The notes beneath the pieces are model-generated. The model was not told the DNA's origin. It was given only the letters and a program-made list of their open reading frames with translations, and did no database searches. A stretch of 64,000 nt of DNA from Paenibacillaceae bacterium (GTDB lineage: Bacteria > Bacillota > Bacilli > Paenibacillales > Paenibacillaceae), in the NCBI GenBank assembly GCA_004134985.1, contig REGQ01000058.1, positions 372,001 through 436,000 on the forward strand, read 5' to 3'. This document shows, one piece after another, positions 18,562 to 28,181 of this stretch. The position numbers and the translations under genes were made by a program. How positions within the stretch are numbered: position 1 is the first letter of the stretch; each line of letters starts with the position of its first letter.

Positions 18562-19649
18562 TGACCGAAATCAAACCAATGAGCTATCAGACCATTGATC
18601 GTAGCATCTTCGATACACTATCGCCTTGGAAAGATATGCGAAGATGTTTGTTGCGTGATGATGGTAAGGTTAATTATTACTTGGATGCAAATGATTCAAC
18701 AAAAAAAGAAGATGGTACTGCTGCTGTCTTAACAGGTGCAGATGGTCAAGTAATGGTTGAGATACCAAAGTTCTGGTGGAAATGGGAAGTTGGTACAGTG
18801 AATGGTAAGCGCACATTTAGATGGTTCATTTCTGATGTTGCAGAAGATGGATTTGAAGTTCATCCAGCCTTTTATCGGGATAGAGATGGTGATGGCGTAG
18901 CAGAAGAAGTAGATAAGCGATATTTTTCGGCTTATTTGGGGAATTATAATATCAATTCGACTATATCATACATGAGTAGTGTTAGAAATACACGTCCGAT
19001 TGCATCTAGAGCAATAACCGAATTTAGAACAAAGGCACAGGCACGTGGCAATGGGTGGGGATTGATTGATTATCATTTACTGCATGCTGTGCAACTATTA
19101 TTTTTGCTTGAGTTTGGAGATTTTAATGCACGGGCCAAGATTGGAAGAGGATATGTAGACGGAAATACAATATCAGCGATTACTGGATCTACAAGTCAGT
19201 ATGGTAATCAATCTTTTGGGGAAACGACAGGAAAGCAGCAAATGAGCTACCGAGGCATAGAGGATTTTTATGGAAATTGTTCATATTTTATTGATGGAAT
19301 CTGTGTGAAAAGCAATGTAATCGCTGTTGGTAATGTATCATTTAATAATAATGCTGAAGGATACTCTATCCTAAATGACTCATTAAACAACGGGGGTGGA
19401 TTTATTGATGATTTTAATAATAACTTAGATTTTGGCTTCATTCCGAGTAAATTTGTCAATGTCACTTCAATTGGAAAAATAAACGATCGATATATTAGAA
19501 ATTCTTCATCAGTATTTATGGGGATGGCTTTAGGCCGAGATTGGTTTGGAAACACTTGGGAATCCGGAGATTACATTGGTATGTTTTCATTATGCGCGTA
19601 CCAGTTTTCTGTAACATCTCCTAATCTAACTAGTAGAATTACATATTAA
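18561..19649 (+). CDS. C-type-lectin-like (formylglycine-enzyme-fold) phage receptor-binding protein
   Basis: The 362-residue protein matches a phage family with a conserved N-terminus (YQTIDRSIFDTLSPWKDMRR, IPKFWWKWE) and a C-terminal C-type-lectin-like fold: SYRGIEDFYGNCSYFIDGI, then LGRDWFGNTWESG and a final strand ending SRITY. This fold serves as receptor-binding head in many phages and is the usual target of diversity-generating retroelements. I see no template repeat or reverse transcriptase in this window, so there is no evidence for diversification here. It probably contacts the host surface. Confidence 0.72.
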   Translation: MTEIKPMSYQTIDRSIFDTLSPWKDMRRCLLRDDGKVNYYLDANDSTKKEDGTAAVLTGADGQVMVEIPKFWWKWEVGTVNGKRTFRWFISDVAEDGFEVHPAFYRDRDGDGVAEEVDKRYFSAYLGNYNINSTISYMSSVRNTRPIASRAITEFRTKAQARGNGWGLIDYHLLHAVQLLFLLEFGDFNARAKIGRGYVDGNTISAITGSTSQYGNQSFGETTGKQQMSYRGIEDFYGNCSYFIDGICVKSNVIAVGNVSFNNNAEGYSILNDSLNNGGGFIDDFNNNLDFGFIPSKFVNVTSIGKINDRYIRNSSSVFMGMALGRDWFGNTWESGDYIGMFSLCAYQFSVTSPNLTSRITY

Positions 19650-19676
19650 ATTCAACAAAGACGAGGTGAATTAATA

Positions 19677-20486
19677 ATGCCAATAGTCGGATTCGAATGG
19701 AATCAGGAAGAAAATATTACAAATCATTTAAAAGTACCGCTTAATAAATCGTTTATTTTATTTGATGGTGAATATAAGAAGTGGAACATGAGAAAGGAAA
19801 GAGTAATATCAGCTGTTGGGCTTATTCCTACGCTTACATCAAATACATCAGCATCTCCAAATATAATTGTTAGTGCATCAACTGAGAATAATTCATCCAA
19901 AGGCGCATGGTGTTCATTCGACGGAGCAGCAAATGGTTGGAATAGTGCACAAGTAGTTCCGGTTTCAGGTTGGCTTAATGTGAAATTTAATGTATCAAAA
20001 AAAATTGGCAGATATTCCATTATTTCAGATTCCAACATAAGATACCATCCAAGAAGTTGGACGTTTGAGGGGAGTAATAATGGAACAGATTGGATAATTC
20101 TAGACACTCAAACAAATATCACTTGGAACAACTTTGAAAAAAAAATATTTGAGATAAATAATTCTGACTTTTATATAAATTACAGAATTAACATTAAAGA
20201 AATTAATGGTGCTGCAATTATTATTATTGGTAATATGCAACTTTTTGAAGTTTTGTCAGAGGAATCTCCATACCCATCACATTGGCAAACAGTTTCCACA
20301 ACCATGCCCTCTGAAGACACATTTATGAGTGAAGGAATGAAAAATTTGTCATCATTAGATAGAAAGCAAACTATGTTATATGTTGATATGGCTGACGATG
20401 AAGTATTGGGTGAGGGAAAAGTGTTTAGAGGTAAGGTGAATTTGAGGAAATATAAAGAAATTAATTCTATTAGGGTGAAAGACTGA
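19677..20486 (+). CDS. Discoidin (F5/8 type C)-domain phage adhesin
   Basis: Residues about 50-190 form a discoidin-type galactose-binding domain, with the typical opening IPTLTSNTSASPN, WCSFDG and RSWTFEGSNNGTDWIILDTQ, and closing MQLFEV. The next segment (HWQTVSTTMPSEDTFMSEGM) and the closing GKVFRGKVNLRKYKEINSI form a C-terminal module also present in the neighbouring proteins. The protein is likely part of a multi-component adhesion structure at the tail. SD GACGAGGTGA precedes the ATG. Sugar specificity cannot be read from sequence. Confidence 0.8.
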   Translation: MPIVGFEWNQEENITNHLKVPLNKSFILFDGEYKKWNMRKERVISAVGLIPTLTSNTSASPNIIVSASTENNSSKGAWCSFDGAANGWNSAQVVPVSGWLNVKFNVSKKIGRYSIISDSNIRYHPRSWTFEGSNNGTDWIILDTQTNITWNNFEKKIFEINNSDFYINYRINIKEINGAAIIIIGNMQLFEVLSEESPYPSHWQTVSTTMPSEDTFMSEGMKNLSSLDRKQTMLYVDMADDEVLGEGKVFRGKVNLRKYKEINSIRVKD

Positions 20487-20509
20487 AAGACGGAGGTATA
20501 AGATAATAT

Positions 20510-21781
20510 ATGGAAATATTAAATGTTACGCTCAATCCAAATGATATGGGGGCACGATGGGATTTAAGCAACCAAAACTTAACTTCTAATTATACCACTA
20601 ACTCATCTTATGACACAGCAATCAGAGCTACTCATGGAAGGAGTACAGGTAAATGGTATTGGGAAGTAGCTCTAGATATGGTGGGCAACATTTCAAACAA
20701 CTGCATTGGAGTATCCAACAAATCCTTCTCAGTAAATACTTTTTCTCAATCTAGCAGCAACTGGAGAGGTTTTTATTGTAATAACGGCAGGAAATTTCCT
20801 GATAATATTGTTTATGGTACATCTGCAAGAAATAAAGACATTATTGGTGTAGGTCTTGATCTTGATAACTTTACCCTTGAATTTTTTAAAAGTGGTGTTA
20901 GCATGGGCTTTTCTCACACTGATCTTCAAAATATGGGAATGTTGTATCCGACTTTATCAGCAAAATTTGTTTTGAATCCGAGCAGCAACAATAGCTGCAC
21001 AATAAATTTCGGAGCTAGTCCATTTGCATATCCAATACCACATGGTTTCTATTCCTATGATGGAAGTCAAAACACTTGGTCTAATAAATTCTTACTTTCA
21101 TCCACAACAGGAGAGAGAACAATTGGAATTGAGAAGGGAGTACTAAATTCAACAACCGCCATTCCGAATATGACTTCTAACATATTGCCCAGCGGTATTG
21201 CCTTTTCAAATAGTGAGAATAGCGGGAATGTGGCATGGAGAGCATTCGATGACATCGATACAAGCGCTTCATATTGGCAGTCTGTTAATAATAATTATCC
21301 TATTTATATTGGATATGAATTTGAAAAACAAATCCGTATAGGAGAATATGCATTAATTGTTCACAACACTACCTATTCACCAAGGGTTTGGTTTTTTGAG
21401 GGGTCTAATGATGGGGCAGTGTGGAACGTATTAGACACTCAATCAACTGCTTTGGCTGCTAATACATTAACGACTTTTAAAATTAATAATATTGGAAATT
21501 ACAAAAAGTATAGATTAAACATTGCCTCGACAAATGGTGCTTCGACTACAATGTTATCAGGCTTTAAGATGTATGAAGTTTCTGCTGACATTGTAATCAG
21601 GTTAGCTGCAAATACCGAGAAGAATTTTAATAAATACGGAGTAGATTCCCCTGTGAGATTTGATAGATATACAAAAATTAAAAACGTTGTTTCCGATAAT
21701 GTGTCTGCCAATGATGGAAAAATATTTGAACACACTATTGATCTCAACAAACGAAAAGTGAATAAAATTGTATTGGGGTAA
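20510..21781 (+). CDS. SPRY plus discoidin-domain phage adhesin (copy 1)
   Basis: The 423-residue protein opens with MEILNVTLNPNDMG and a SPRY-type domain (GKWYWEVALDMVG, IGVSNKS, IGVGLDLDNFTLEFFKSGVS, residues about 1-185). A discoidin domain follows (IPNMTSNILPSGIAFS to GFKMYEV, about 210-360), then the shared C-terminal module ending GKIFEHTIDLNKRKVNKIV. The same architecture is in the next gene, so the two arose by duplication. Both domain types bind proteins or sugars elsewhere. Virion adhesion is inferred. Confidence 0.82.
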   Translation: MEILNVTLNPNDMGARWDLSNQNLTSNYTTNSSYDTAIRATHGRSTGKWYWEVALDMVGNISNNCIGVSNKSFSVNTFSQSSSNWRGFYCNNGRKFPDNIVYGTSARNKDIIGVGLDLDNFTLEFFKSGVSMGFSHTDLQNMGMLYPTLSAKFVLNPSSNNSCTINFGASPFAYPIPHGFYSYDGSQNTWSNKFLLSSTTGERTIGIEKGVLNSTTAIPNMTSNILPSGIAFSNSENSGNVAWRAFDDIDTSASYWQSVNNNYPIYIGYEFEKQIRIGEYALIVHNTTYSPRVWFFEGSNDGAVWNVLDTQSTALAANTLTTFKINNIGNYKKYRLNIASTNGASTTMLSGFKMYEVSADIVIRLAANTEKNFNKYGVDSPVRFDRYTKIKNVVSDNVSANDGKIFEHTIDLNKRKVNKIVLG

Positions 21782-21836
21782 TGTTTAATTGAGTAAATGA
21801 AGGTTTTTAAAATGAGAGGAGAGAGGATAAGAATAT

Positions 21837-23084
21837 ATGTCAATTATCGATGTCAGATTAAATCCAAATGATATGGGTTCTGGGAATGTATTGAGTAATG
21901 GGAATTTGACAGTTACTAATACAAGTTCTACAGCAATCAGAGCTACACCTGGCAGAGTGTCTGGTAAATGGTATTGGGAGGCTAAATTAATAAGTTTAAG
22001 TGGGCAGGTGCTAATAGGCATAGCAAACAAGCAGATGCCACTTTCGTCTGCAAATTTGGGTGATGTAAATCAGAGAACATATTATGGTTCTGATGGAACT
22101 CGCCGTCCAGAAAACACGCCTTATGGAACCAGGTGGACTACAGGTGATGTTCTGGGTATTGCTCTCAATTTAGACAATGACACATTAGAATTTTACAAGA
22201 ATGGGGTTAGCATGGGCGTGAGCCATACTAACATCAAAGAACTTGGAGAAGTTTATCCTGTACTAAGAGGCGTTAATTCAGCAACAAATACGGTAACATT
22301 TAATTTTGGTGCTTCTCCATTTGAGTATACTATCCCTAATAAATATTATTCTTATGATGGCAGGCAAGATGGTTGGTATTATAAATTCTTGATTTCATCC
22401 GAAGATAAGAATATACATTCTATAAAACCCGAAATCAAATTCGAAGAAACCGCAATCCCAAACATGACATCAGACACATCTCCTTCGGGAAGAGTTTTAG
22501 CTAGTTCAATTAATTCTGTTTCTACTGATGCTTGGCAAGCTTTTTCAGCAACTGGTCAGTGGATGTCTTCAGTTGCTGGTTACCCGCATTATTTAGGTTA
22601 TGAGTTTACAGAAAAAAAACGCATATATGGTTACTCTATGAAATTTAACTCTACCTCCCGACCAGTTGATTGGACATTTGAAGGTTCAACTGATGGTACA
22701 AACTATACTGTTTTAGATACAAGAAAAAACCAAACTACTAATAATAGCACTGATTTTTTTTATATAAATGATGATGTAGAAAATTTCAGAATCTATAGAA
22801 TAAATATAACATCTGGTACACATTCTAGTCAGGTATCAATTCAATTATTGAAGATGTTTGAATATATTCCTAGTGAACTCGTAAAACTGGAATCCGCATC
22901 AGAAAACAATTTTATTAGCTATGGATTAAATAAAGACCAAACCATAAACATGTCTCAGAAAATGTTTAACAGAAACTATATAGTTGAAAATGGTGATAGT
23001 TTAAGTTCAGGTAAAGTATTCAAGCAAGCTATAGACACAGTAAAAACACCAATCAGGAATGTCACAATAGAAACCAATAGATAG
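21837..23084 (+). CDS. SPRY plus discoidin-domain phage adhesin (copy 2)
   Basis: Paralogue of the preceding gene: N-terminal IIDVRLNPNDMGSGN, SPRY-type domain with GKWYWEAKL, IGIANKQ and LDNDTLEFYKNGVS (residues about 1-180), discoidin domain from IPNMTSDTSPSGRVLA (about 200-345), and the C-terminal module NNFISYGLNKD ... GKVFKQAID. Divergence between the two copies is large in loops and small at framework strands, as expected for binding heads under different selection. A GAGAGGA site precedes the ATG. Confidence 0.82.
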   Translation: MSIIDVRLNPNDMGSGNVLSNGNLTVTNTSSTAIRATPGRVSGKWYWEAKLISLSGQVLIGIANKQMPLSSANLGDVNQRTYYGSDGTRRPENTPYGTRWTTGDVLGIALNLDNDTLEFYKNGVSMGVSHTNIKELGEVYPVLRGVNSATNTVTFNFGASPFEYTIPNKYYSYDGRQDGWYYKFLISSEDKNIHSIKPEIKFEETAIPNMTSDTSPSGRVLASSINSVSTDAWQAFSATGQWMSSVAGYPHYLGYEFTEKKRIYGYSMKFNSTSRPVDWTFEGSTDGTNYTVLDTRKNQTTNNSTDFFYINDDVENFRIYRINITSGTHSSQVSIQLLKMFEYIPSELVKLESASENNFISYGLNKDQTINMSQKMFNRNYIVENGDSLSSGKVFKQAIDTVKTPIRNVTIETNR

Positions 23085-23097
23085 GAGTTGATGAATA

Positions 23098-25701
23098 TTG
23101 AACAGAGTTGAACTTGTAAAAATGCCTGATTTATCTAATATACCAACAGCGGCAGGTCAGAAAATTGTGGTTTCACCAGATGGTGAATATGTAATTTTAG
23201 TTCACACTAATGCTCCTTATCTGACGATTTATAGATTTAATAATGGAACTCTTACTCGATTATCTAATCCAGCGACAATGCCCAGGGGGCAGACACGGAA
23301 TGTTTCGTTTTCTAAAGACAATAATTTTATGGTTGTTGCCCATAATGAATCTCCATTTATATCGATCTACACAGTTTCAGATGGAACTTTTACAAAATTG
23401 CCCAATCCTACTAATTTACCCGAAAACGGAGGAAGAACCGTAGTATTTTCACCTGATGAACTTCACATGATAGTTGGATGCTACTCTACAGGAACTCCAT
23501 CCCTTTATTTATATAATATTTCTGGTAATACTTTCACTAGGCAAACTGATCAGTTCGGTTTTTTTGGAAGTGTTGATGCTATGGATTTATCGCATGACGG
23601 TATGTATTTAGCGGTTTATGCATGGTTAAACAATGCTGGGAGTATTCATTATTTTAAGAGGGTTGGAGATAGCTATATAAAACAATCACAAATTTCAGTT
23701 TCAAATATTATCAGTATAAAATTTTCAGTTGATAGCTCATTTCTTCTGACTACACACGCGTCTCAGACGCCTTTCATAAATATTTATGATGTTTCAGGGG
23801 ACACTCTTATTAAAAGAAGCGACACCGAGGAATTAATGTCTGATCCATGTTATTCAATATCCTTTTCTGTAAGTGGGCAGCACATTGCGATTACACATCG
23901 TGATTCTCCGAATGTTTCATTGTTTTCATATAGTAAAGGTAAATTAATAAAGTCAGGAAGTCCAGATTCCCCACCTATTTTTGCAAGAGGGGTGGATTTT
24001 TCTTTAGATGAAAAATACGTTCTTACTACTACTTCTGATAGTCCTTTTATTGCAATTTATGAAATCATAGTCTTTAGAAATAGATTACTTGTAAAATGTG
24101 AGGGCAACTATTTATCCTACAAAGATGAGCAATGGCAAATAGTCTCACAAAGCGAACCTAACGAGGCACTGTATCTGTCAGGTGGAATGGATGATATCTC
24201 TCATATTCCCGACTCGGCATGGGCAGAATTAACGGGTGAAGTAGAATTTTGCTACTATGTGGGTGAGGATGATGTATCAGAAGTCTCATTCAATATCGAA
24301 ACTGAACCGTTCACGCTTGAGCAAGAATGGGAAGGAAAAGAAATCAAAGTACTCGAATATACAGATGATCCAACGTATAATGAATCCACAGTAACACTGG
24401 AAACTGAACCTTTCTCACTTTATGATGAATTAGGCGATGAAGTCGATGTACTTTATTACACCGATGATCCAAATGTAACTTCTCCAGAGTTAGAAATTGA
24501 CGCGAATTACACTCCATTGGATGAAATCGATGGAGACTTTGATGTTGTTACTTATCGTGTTGACGATGACAAACCGGACGAAATTGATCTTAATATGGAT
24601 GCTTTACCGATTGGGCAGCTTGTTGTTAGTCTTGAAGATTTCAGATTGCGTGGTGAGCTGAAAAGTATCATTTCCGAAGCTAAAGCAGGAGGAATTATTC
24701 GATTCTTTTTCTCTTTCGATGAAGGATCGACATGGGAGATTTTCAGACATAATAAATGGAAAGTGTTATCACCATCTGATAAAAATATGTTGAAGCGTTA
24801 TGGAATGAGGTTAAATGAATTTAACAGTTTGCCAATTGATAAGCTGCAAGATAAGATTTCTACATTTTCGCAAGACAATAATAAATTTAGGGTTGCGTAT
24901 TATATTGAAGAGAGAAGCCAACATGAGGAAACGAGCGTTGATTTTGTTAAAGCAATAGCTGAAGCACCTTTAAATGATGTGAAATACGAAGACATGGCTT
25001 TTTACTTGCTGAATACAGTCGCAACAATTAATGTTTCTTTTAGTGGTAATAAACTATCAGGTAGTGTTGAGGATGAAGACAAAGGAAAAGTTAGATATCG
25101 TGTTTTATTAAACAATCAACCATATGTGCCTGCCGATGGAAGCTTCACCCAATATACACCTTCCCCAATTGACATCAACATTGTTATTGACGACAGAAGA
25201 TTACTCTTTGGACGAGAAAACACATTAACTGTTGAGTTTGAAGATACTTGGGGTGCAACTGATAGTTGGCAAACAACCTTCATTGGTACCTATAGTGGAT
25301 TGATGTTTATGGATGAAAGCAATCAATATTATTCCGATACTTTTGGTGGAATTCTAAAACACTTGGATTTTGGACAAATTATTGCAGGACAAACAACACT
25401 GGATCAAATGGTCTATGTGAAAAATTTGCTTGGTTACGATGTTGAGAATTTTACGCTGGAAGCCATTCAACCGAAAGTAAAAGATGACGAATCAGGGGAG
25501 TTTAAAGATGCTGATGGAATTAAAGTGGAATTATCGAAAACTCAATCACCATTCTTAGCTTCTTCTATTCTGCATTATGATCAAATTTTTATTGCAGATG
25601 ATCGAGTAGAGTTTTATGTTCGTATAACTACTCTGAAAACAGCTAAACCAATCCCCAACGGGAAGTTTGAGGTGAGAATTAAAGCAGATAAAGTAAGCTA
25701 G
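23098..25701 (+). CDS. Beta-propeller (WD40-like) phage tail protein
   Basis: Residues about 15-325 contain seven blade-like repeats with recurrent VVSPDGEYVILVHTNAPYLTIY and VSFSKDNNFMVVAHNESPF strands, a beta-propeller of the YVTN/WD40 kind. The part after residue 330 begins with the WQIVSQSEPNEALYLSGGMD element shared with the 19677 adhesin, followed by repeated acidic modules (SFNIETEPFTLEQEWEGKE, then TLETEPFSLYDELGDE) and further beta-domains. Start: TTG 23098 after ATAGGAG; ATG 23091 is out of frame. An 867-residue adhesin or fibre component is the likely role. Confidence 0.75.
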   Translation: MNRVELVKMPDLSNIPTAAGQKIVVSPDGEYVILVHTNAPYLTIYRFNNGTLTRLSNPATMPRGQTRNVSFSKDNNFMVVAHNESPFISIYTVSDGTFTKLPNPTNLPENGGRTVVFSPDELHMIVGCYSTGTPSLYLYNISGNTFTRQTDQFGFFGSVDAMDLSHDGMYLAVYAWLNNAGSIHYFKRVGDSYIKQSQISVSNIISIKFSVDSSFLLTTHASQTPFINIYDVSGDTLIKRSDTEELMSDPCYSISFSVSGQHIAITHRDSPNVSLFSYSKGKLIKSGSPDSPPIFARGVDFSLDEKYVLTTTSDSPFIAIYEIIVFRNRLLVKCEGNYLSYKDEQWQIVSQSEPNEALYLSGGMDDISHIPDSAWAELTGEVEFCYYVGEDDVSEVSFNIETEPFTLEQEWEGKEIKVLEYTDDPTYNESTVTLETEPFSLYDELGDEVDVLYYTDDPNVTSPELEIDANYTPLDEIDGDFDVVTYRVDDDKPDEIDLNMDALPIGQLVVSLEDFRLRGELKSIISEAKAGGIIRFFFSFDEGSTWEIFRHNKWKVLSPSDKNMLKRYGMRLNEFNSLPIDKLQDKISTFSQDNNKFRVAYYIEERSQHEETSVDFVKAIAEAPLNDVKYEDMAFYLLNTVATINVSFSGNKLSGSVEDEDKGKVRYRVLLNNQPYVPADGSFTQYTPSPIDINIVIDDRRLLFGRENTLTVEFEDTWGATDSWQTTFIGTYSGLMFMDESNQYYSDTFGGILKHLDFGQIIAGQTTLDQMVYVKNLLGYDVENFTLEAIQPKVKDDESGEFKDADGIKVELSKTQSPFLASSILHYDQIFIADDRVEFYVRITTLKTAKPIPNGKFEVRIKADKVS

Positions 25702-25734
25702 TTATCTCAATGCAATGAGATAGGAGAGTGAGAA

Positions 25735-27660
25735 ATGAATGAGCCAACCGAACTGGTTAGCCTAATTGACATTAGAAGCCCTTCTAATAAAATGGAGGGC
25801 TTATTTGTTTTATATCAAGCAGTAGAAAGTTCAATTGACGCAAGTGTAACCGTCAGTAAAGTCGAAAAAAAAGAATTAGAAAGCTTTATTGACGTCCGAT
25901 CTGGTGCTTCAAACAATATTAATGCATCAATTAAAGTCATGTATAGAGTAGATGACGAACTGAATGGTGTAATCGATGTAGTACCTTCATCTTACTTGCA
26001 TAGTTTTGTAGAAGTAAGACCGAACAATCGGATGGAAGGAATATTTGAGCTATTTGAAGCAACAAGAAACATTGTACCTTTAAATCCAGTACAAGATTCT
26101 GTTGTAAGAAGCAGGCCAGATTTATCGACCATCAACTATGGCGACATGTCAATGATGATGATCGGTAAAAGTACAGATGAATCGTTTGAGTCATTTATTA
26201 GCTTTGATCATTTAAAAAACGTAATGAACGATGTCGATACGTTTGAACGAGCACGTTTAAAACTGTATTACAATGGGCTTATTCAGGAAAATACAAATAT
26301 AGAACTGTATCTCTCAAATGAAAAATGGCATGAATATGGAATTACTTATGCTAATAGACCATCACATGGCGAGAAGATAAGTGCGAATTATGAGATAAAC
26401 ACAAAAGAGAAATACATTGAATTTGATTTGTTAGATGTTGTGAAAAACTGGTATTCTGACAAAATTGAAAACTACGGACTGATTATCAGCTCAAATAATG
26501 ATTTTACAACCACATTTTTTACAAGAGAGAGTCAACCATCAAGACGGCCAGTTCTAGAAATTGTTTATATTCCCAATACAATTCAGAGTCCAGGAAGATC
26601 GGATTTAAATGGCTCTTTGTTTGTCTGGTCACTTGGTGTGAAGGAATTAAGTTCTTATTTTACCGTTCACAGTGACTATGGGGAATCAACCCTTCATGCT
26701 ACATTGTATGTACATCGATATGAAGTTCCAATAGAGGATGAATGGACTGGACAATTAGTTACGTCTAAGCCTGATTTACACAGTGAAATCCGTATCGTTC
26801 GAAGTGACAAGTCAGACTGTAGTGGTTATATATCCATTGCAAACAAAATACCAAGTTCACTTGATTCGTCACTTATTGTTAGCAAACCTGAGATTAATGG
26901 ATTTGTTACAATCAATCAACATACGTCTATTGAAGGATTTTTAAATGTAAGACAAATGGACAGTAAGCTTATAGAAAGTTCTATCACAATCTCAAGACCT
27001 GAAATCCATGGATTTATTGAAGTGCCATCCTATGAATATTTAAGTTCATTTTTGACGGTTTTTGGAGATAAGGATTCCATTATTCCATCTCAGATATCGG
27101 TGTCCAAACCGTTTCTAAGCTCACAAATAGCAGTTAGGGCTTTAGCAAAAAAAGAAATGAATGGCAGTCTAGTTGTTGTCCAAAACGGACGTAAGGAATT
27201 GATCAGTGATCTGTCGGTCTCAAGACCTGAAATTCATGGGTTTCTAGAAGTGAGAGCATTAGGAGACGATTCTCTAGATGGATTCATTGAAATCCCAGTT
27301 TATAATGACATGCACTCCACTTTTGGAGTAAGCAGACCAGAAGCACACGGTTACATCGATGTACGCGTTGTTGGTTGGCTTGATGGATTTCTCTATGTCA
27401 AACAAATTGATCAGAGTGATGGATTTATTACAGTTAATCAAATCAGCGAATTAACAGGAACGCTTATGGTCATGAAATTTAATGATCTAGAATCAAAATT
27501 GGCCGTTTCAAAACCTGAATTGGTAGGCTTCTTATATCCAAGAGTTCAAGCAGACAAGGACTTAAATTCAATTTTTAATGTTCGACAAAGAGATGTGAGT
27601 GATTTATCAGGATACCTGCATGTTGCTGGCGGTGAGTATTCATATTATTTTATTTTATAA
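25735..27660 (+). CDS. Repeat-rich fibre protein with DNRLRE-type domain
   Basis: Residues about 115-280 match a DNRLRE-type carbohydrate-binding domain (DSVVRSRPDLSTINYGD, LKLYYNGL, WHEYGITYANRP, VLEIVY). On both sides lie many short beta repeats, about 12-26 residues each, with the theme LxSxIxVSRPEIHGFIEV; at least nine are visible between 27,000 and 27,660 alone and a few before the domain. Such arrays probably form an elongated fibrous shaft. It is the last gene before the lysis cassette. I do not know a name for the repeat. Confidence 0.75.
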   Translation: MNEPTELVSLIDIRSPSNKMEGLFVLYQAVESSIDASVTVSKVEKKELESFIDVRSGASNNINASIKVMYRVDDELNGVIDVVPSSYLHSFVEVRPNNRMEGIFELFEATRNIVPLNPVQDSVVRSRPDLSTINYGDMSMMMIGKSTDESFESFISFDHLKNVMNDVDTFERARLKLYYNGLIQENTNIELYLSNEKWHEYGITYANRPSHGEKISANYEINTKEKYIEFDLLDVVKNWYSDKIENYGLIISSNNDFTTTFFTRESQPSRRPVLEIVYIPNTIQSPGRSDLNGSLFVWSLGVKELSSYFTVHSDYGESTLHATLYVHRYEVPIEDEWTGQLVTSKPDLHSEIRIVRSDKSDCSGYISIANKIPSSLDSSLIVSKPEINGFVTINQHTSIEGFLNVRQMDSKLIESSITISRPEIHGFIEVPSYEYLSSFLTVFGDKDSIIPSQISVSKPFLSSQIAVRALAKKEMNGSLVVVQNGRKELISDLSVSRPEIHGFLEVRALGDDSLDGFIEIPVYNDMHSTFGVSRPEAHGYIDVRVVGWLDGFLYVKQIDQSDGFITVNQISELTGTLMVMKFNDLESKLAVSKPELVGFLYPRVQADKDLNSIFNVRQRDVSDLSGYLHVAGGEYSYYFIL

Positions 27661-27674
27661 AGAGGAGTTCAAAC

Positions 27675-28100
27675 ATGGAAAGATTGGATTTAATCATCAA
27701 ATCAGTTGTCGGTGTTATAGCTGGTTTCTTTTCTATACTCACTGGTATATTTGGTATCCCATTCGTTGCTTTGTTAATTCTAATGGCAATTGATTTTATA
27801 ACAGCACTAATGGCAGCTAAGTATACTGGTGAAGGATTAAATAGTAAAAAAGGTTATAAAGGGCTATTTAAAAAAACATATACAATTTTACTTATTGGTG
27901 CAGTAGCAATGACTGAGATATCTCTCCTACAAAGCAATGGGATTGTGGCTGATGGTATTGCAGGCGCATTTGTTGTAATTGAATTAGTTAGTGTTGTCGA
28001 AAATGGTGGGAAAATGGGAATTAAATTCCCCGATAAGTTTAAGGATTTTATTACACAACTGAAGAACGGAAAAACTGAAAATAACAATGAGAAAAAGTAA
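27675..28100 (+). CDS. Phage holin (toxin secretion/holin family)
   Basis: The 141-residue membrane protein belongs to the phage holin family related to TcdE and Cph1: three or four hydrophobic segments (IIKSVVGVIAGFFSILTGIF, ALLILMAIDFITALMAA, the segment at 75-95 and 95-110), the conserved LNSKKGYKGLFKK loop and a charged C-terminal tail. It permeabilises the membrane so that the downstream amidase can reach the wall. SD AAAGAGGAG precedes the ATG, and a terminator separates it from the amidase gene. Confidence 0.92.
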   Translation: MERLDLIIKSVVGVIAGFFSILTGIFGIPFVALLILMAIDFITALMAAKYTGEGLNSKKGYKGLFKKTYTILLIGAVAMTEISLLQSNGIVADGIAGAFVVIELVSVVENGGKMGIKFPDKFKDFITQLKNGKTENNNEKK

Positions 28101-28113
28101 GTAGTTACTACCA

Positions 28114-28146
28114 AAAGTCACCTCACAAGGGTGGCTTTACTTTTTA
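28114..28146 (+). terminator. Rho-independent terminator between holin and amidase
   Basis: Arms AAAGTCACC and GGTGGCTTT (one G-U pair) at 28114-28122 and 28130-28138, then ACTTTTT. Confidence 0.78.
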
Positions 28147-28181
28147 TATTTAACAATACAAGAAAGGGGAAATGAATATAA

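Noticed and set aside
18561-23084. Diversity-generating retroelement
   Set aside because: A lectin-like target fold is present but no reverse transcriptase or template repeat can be seen in the window.
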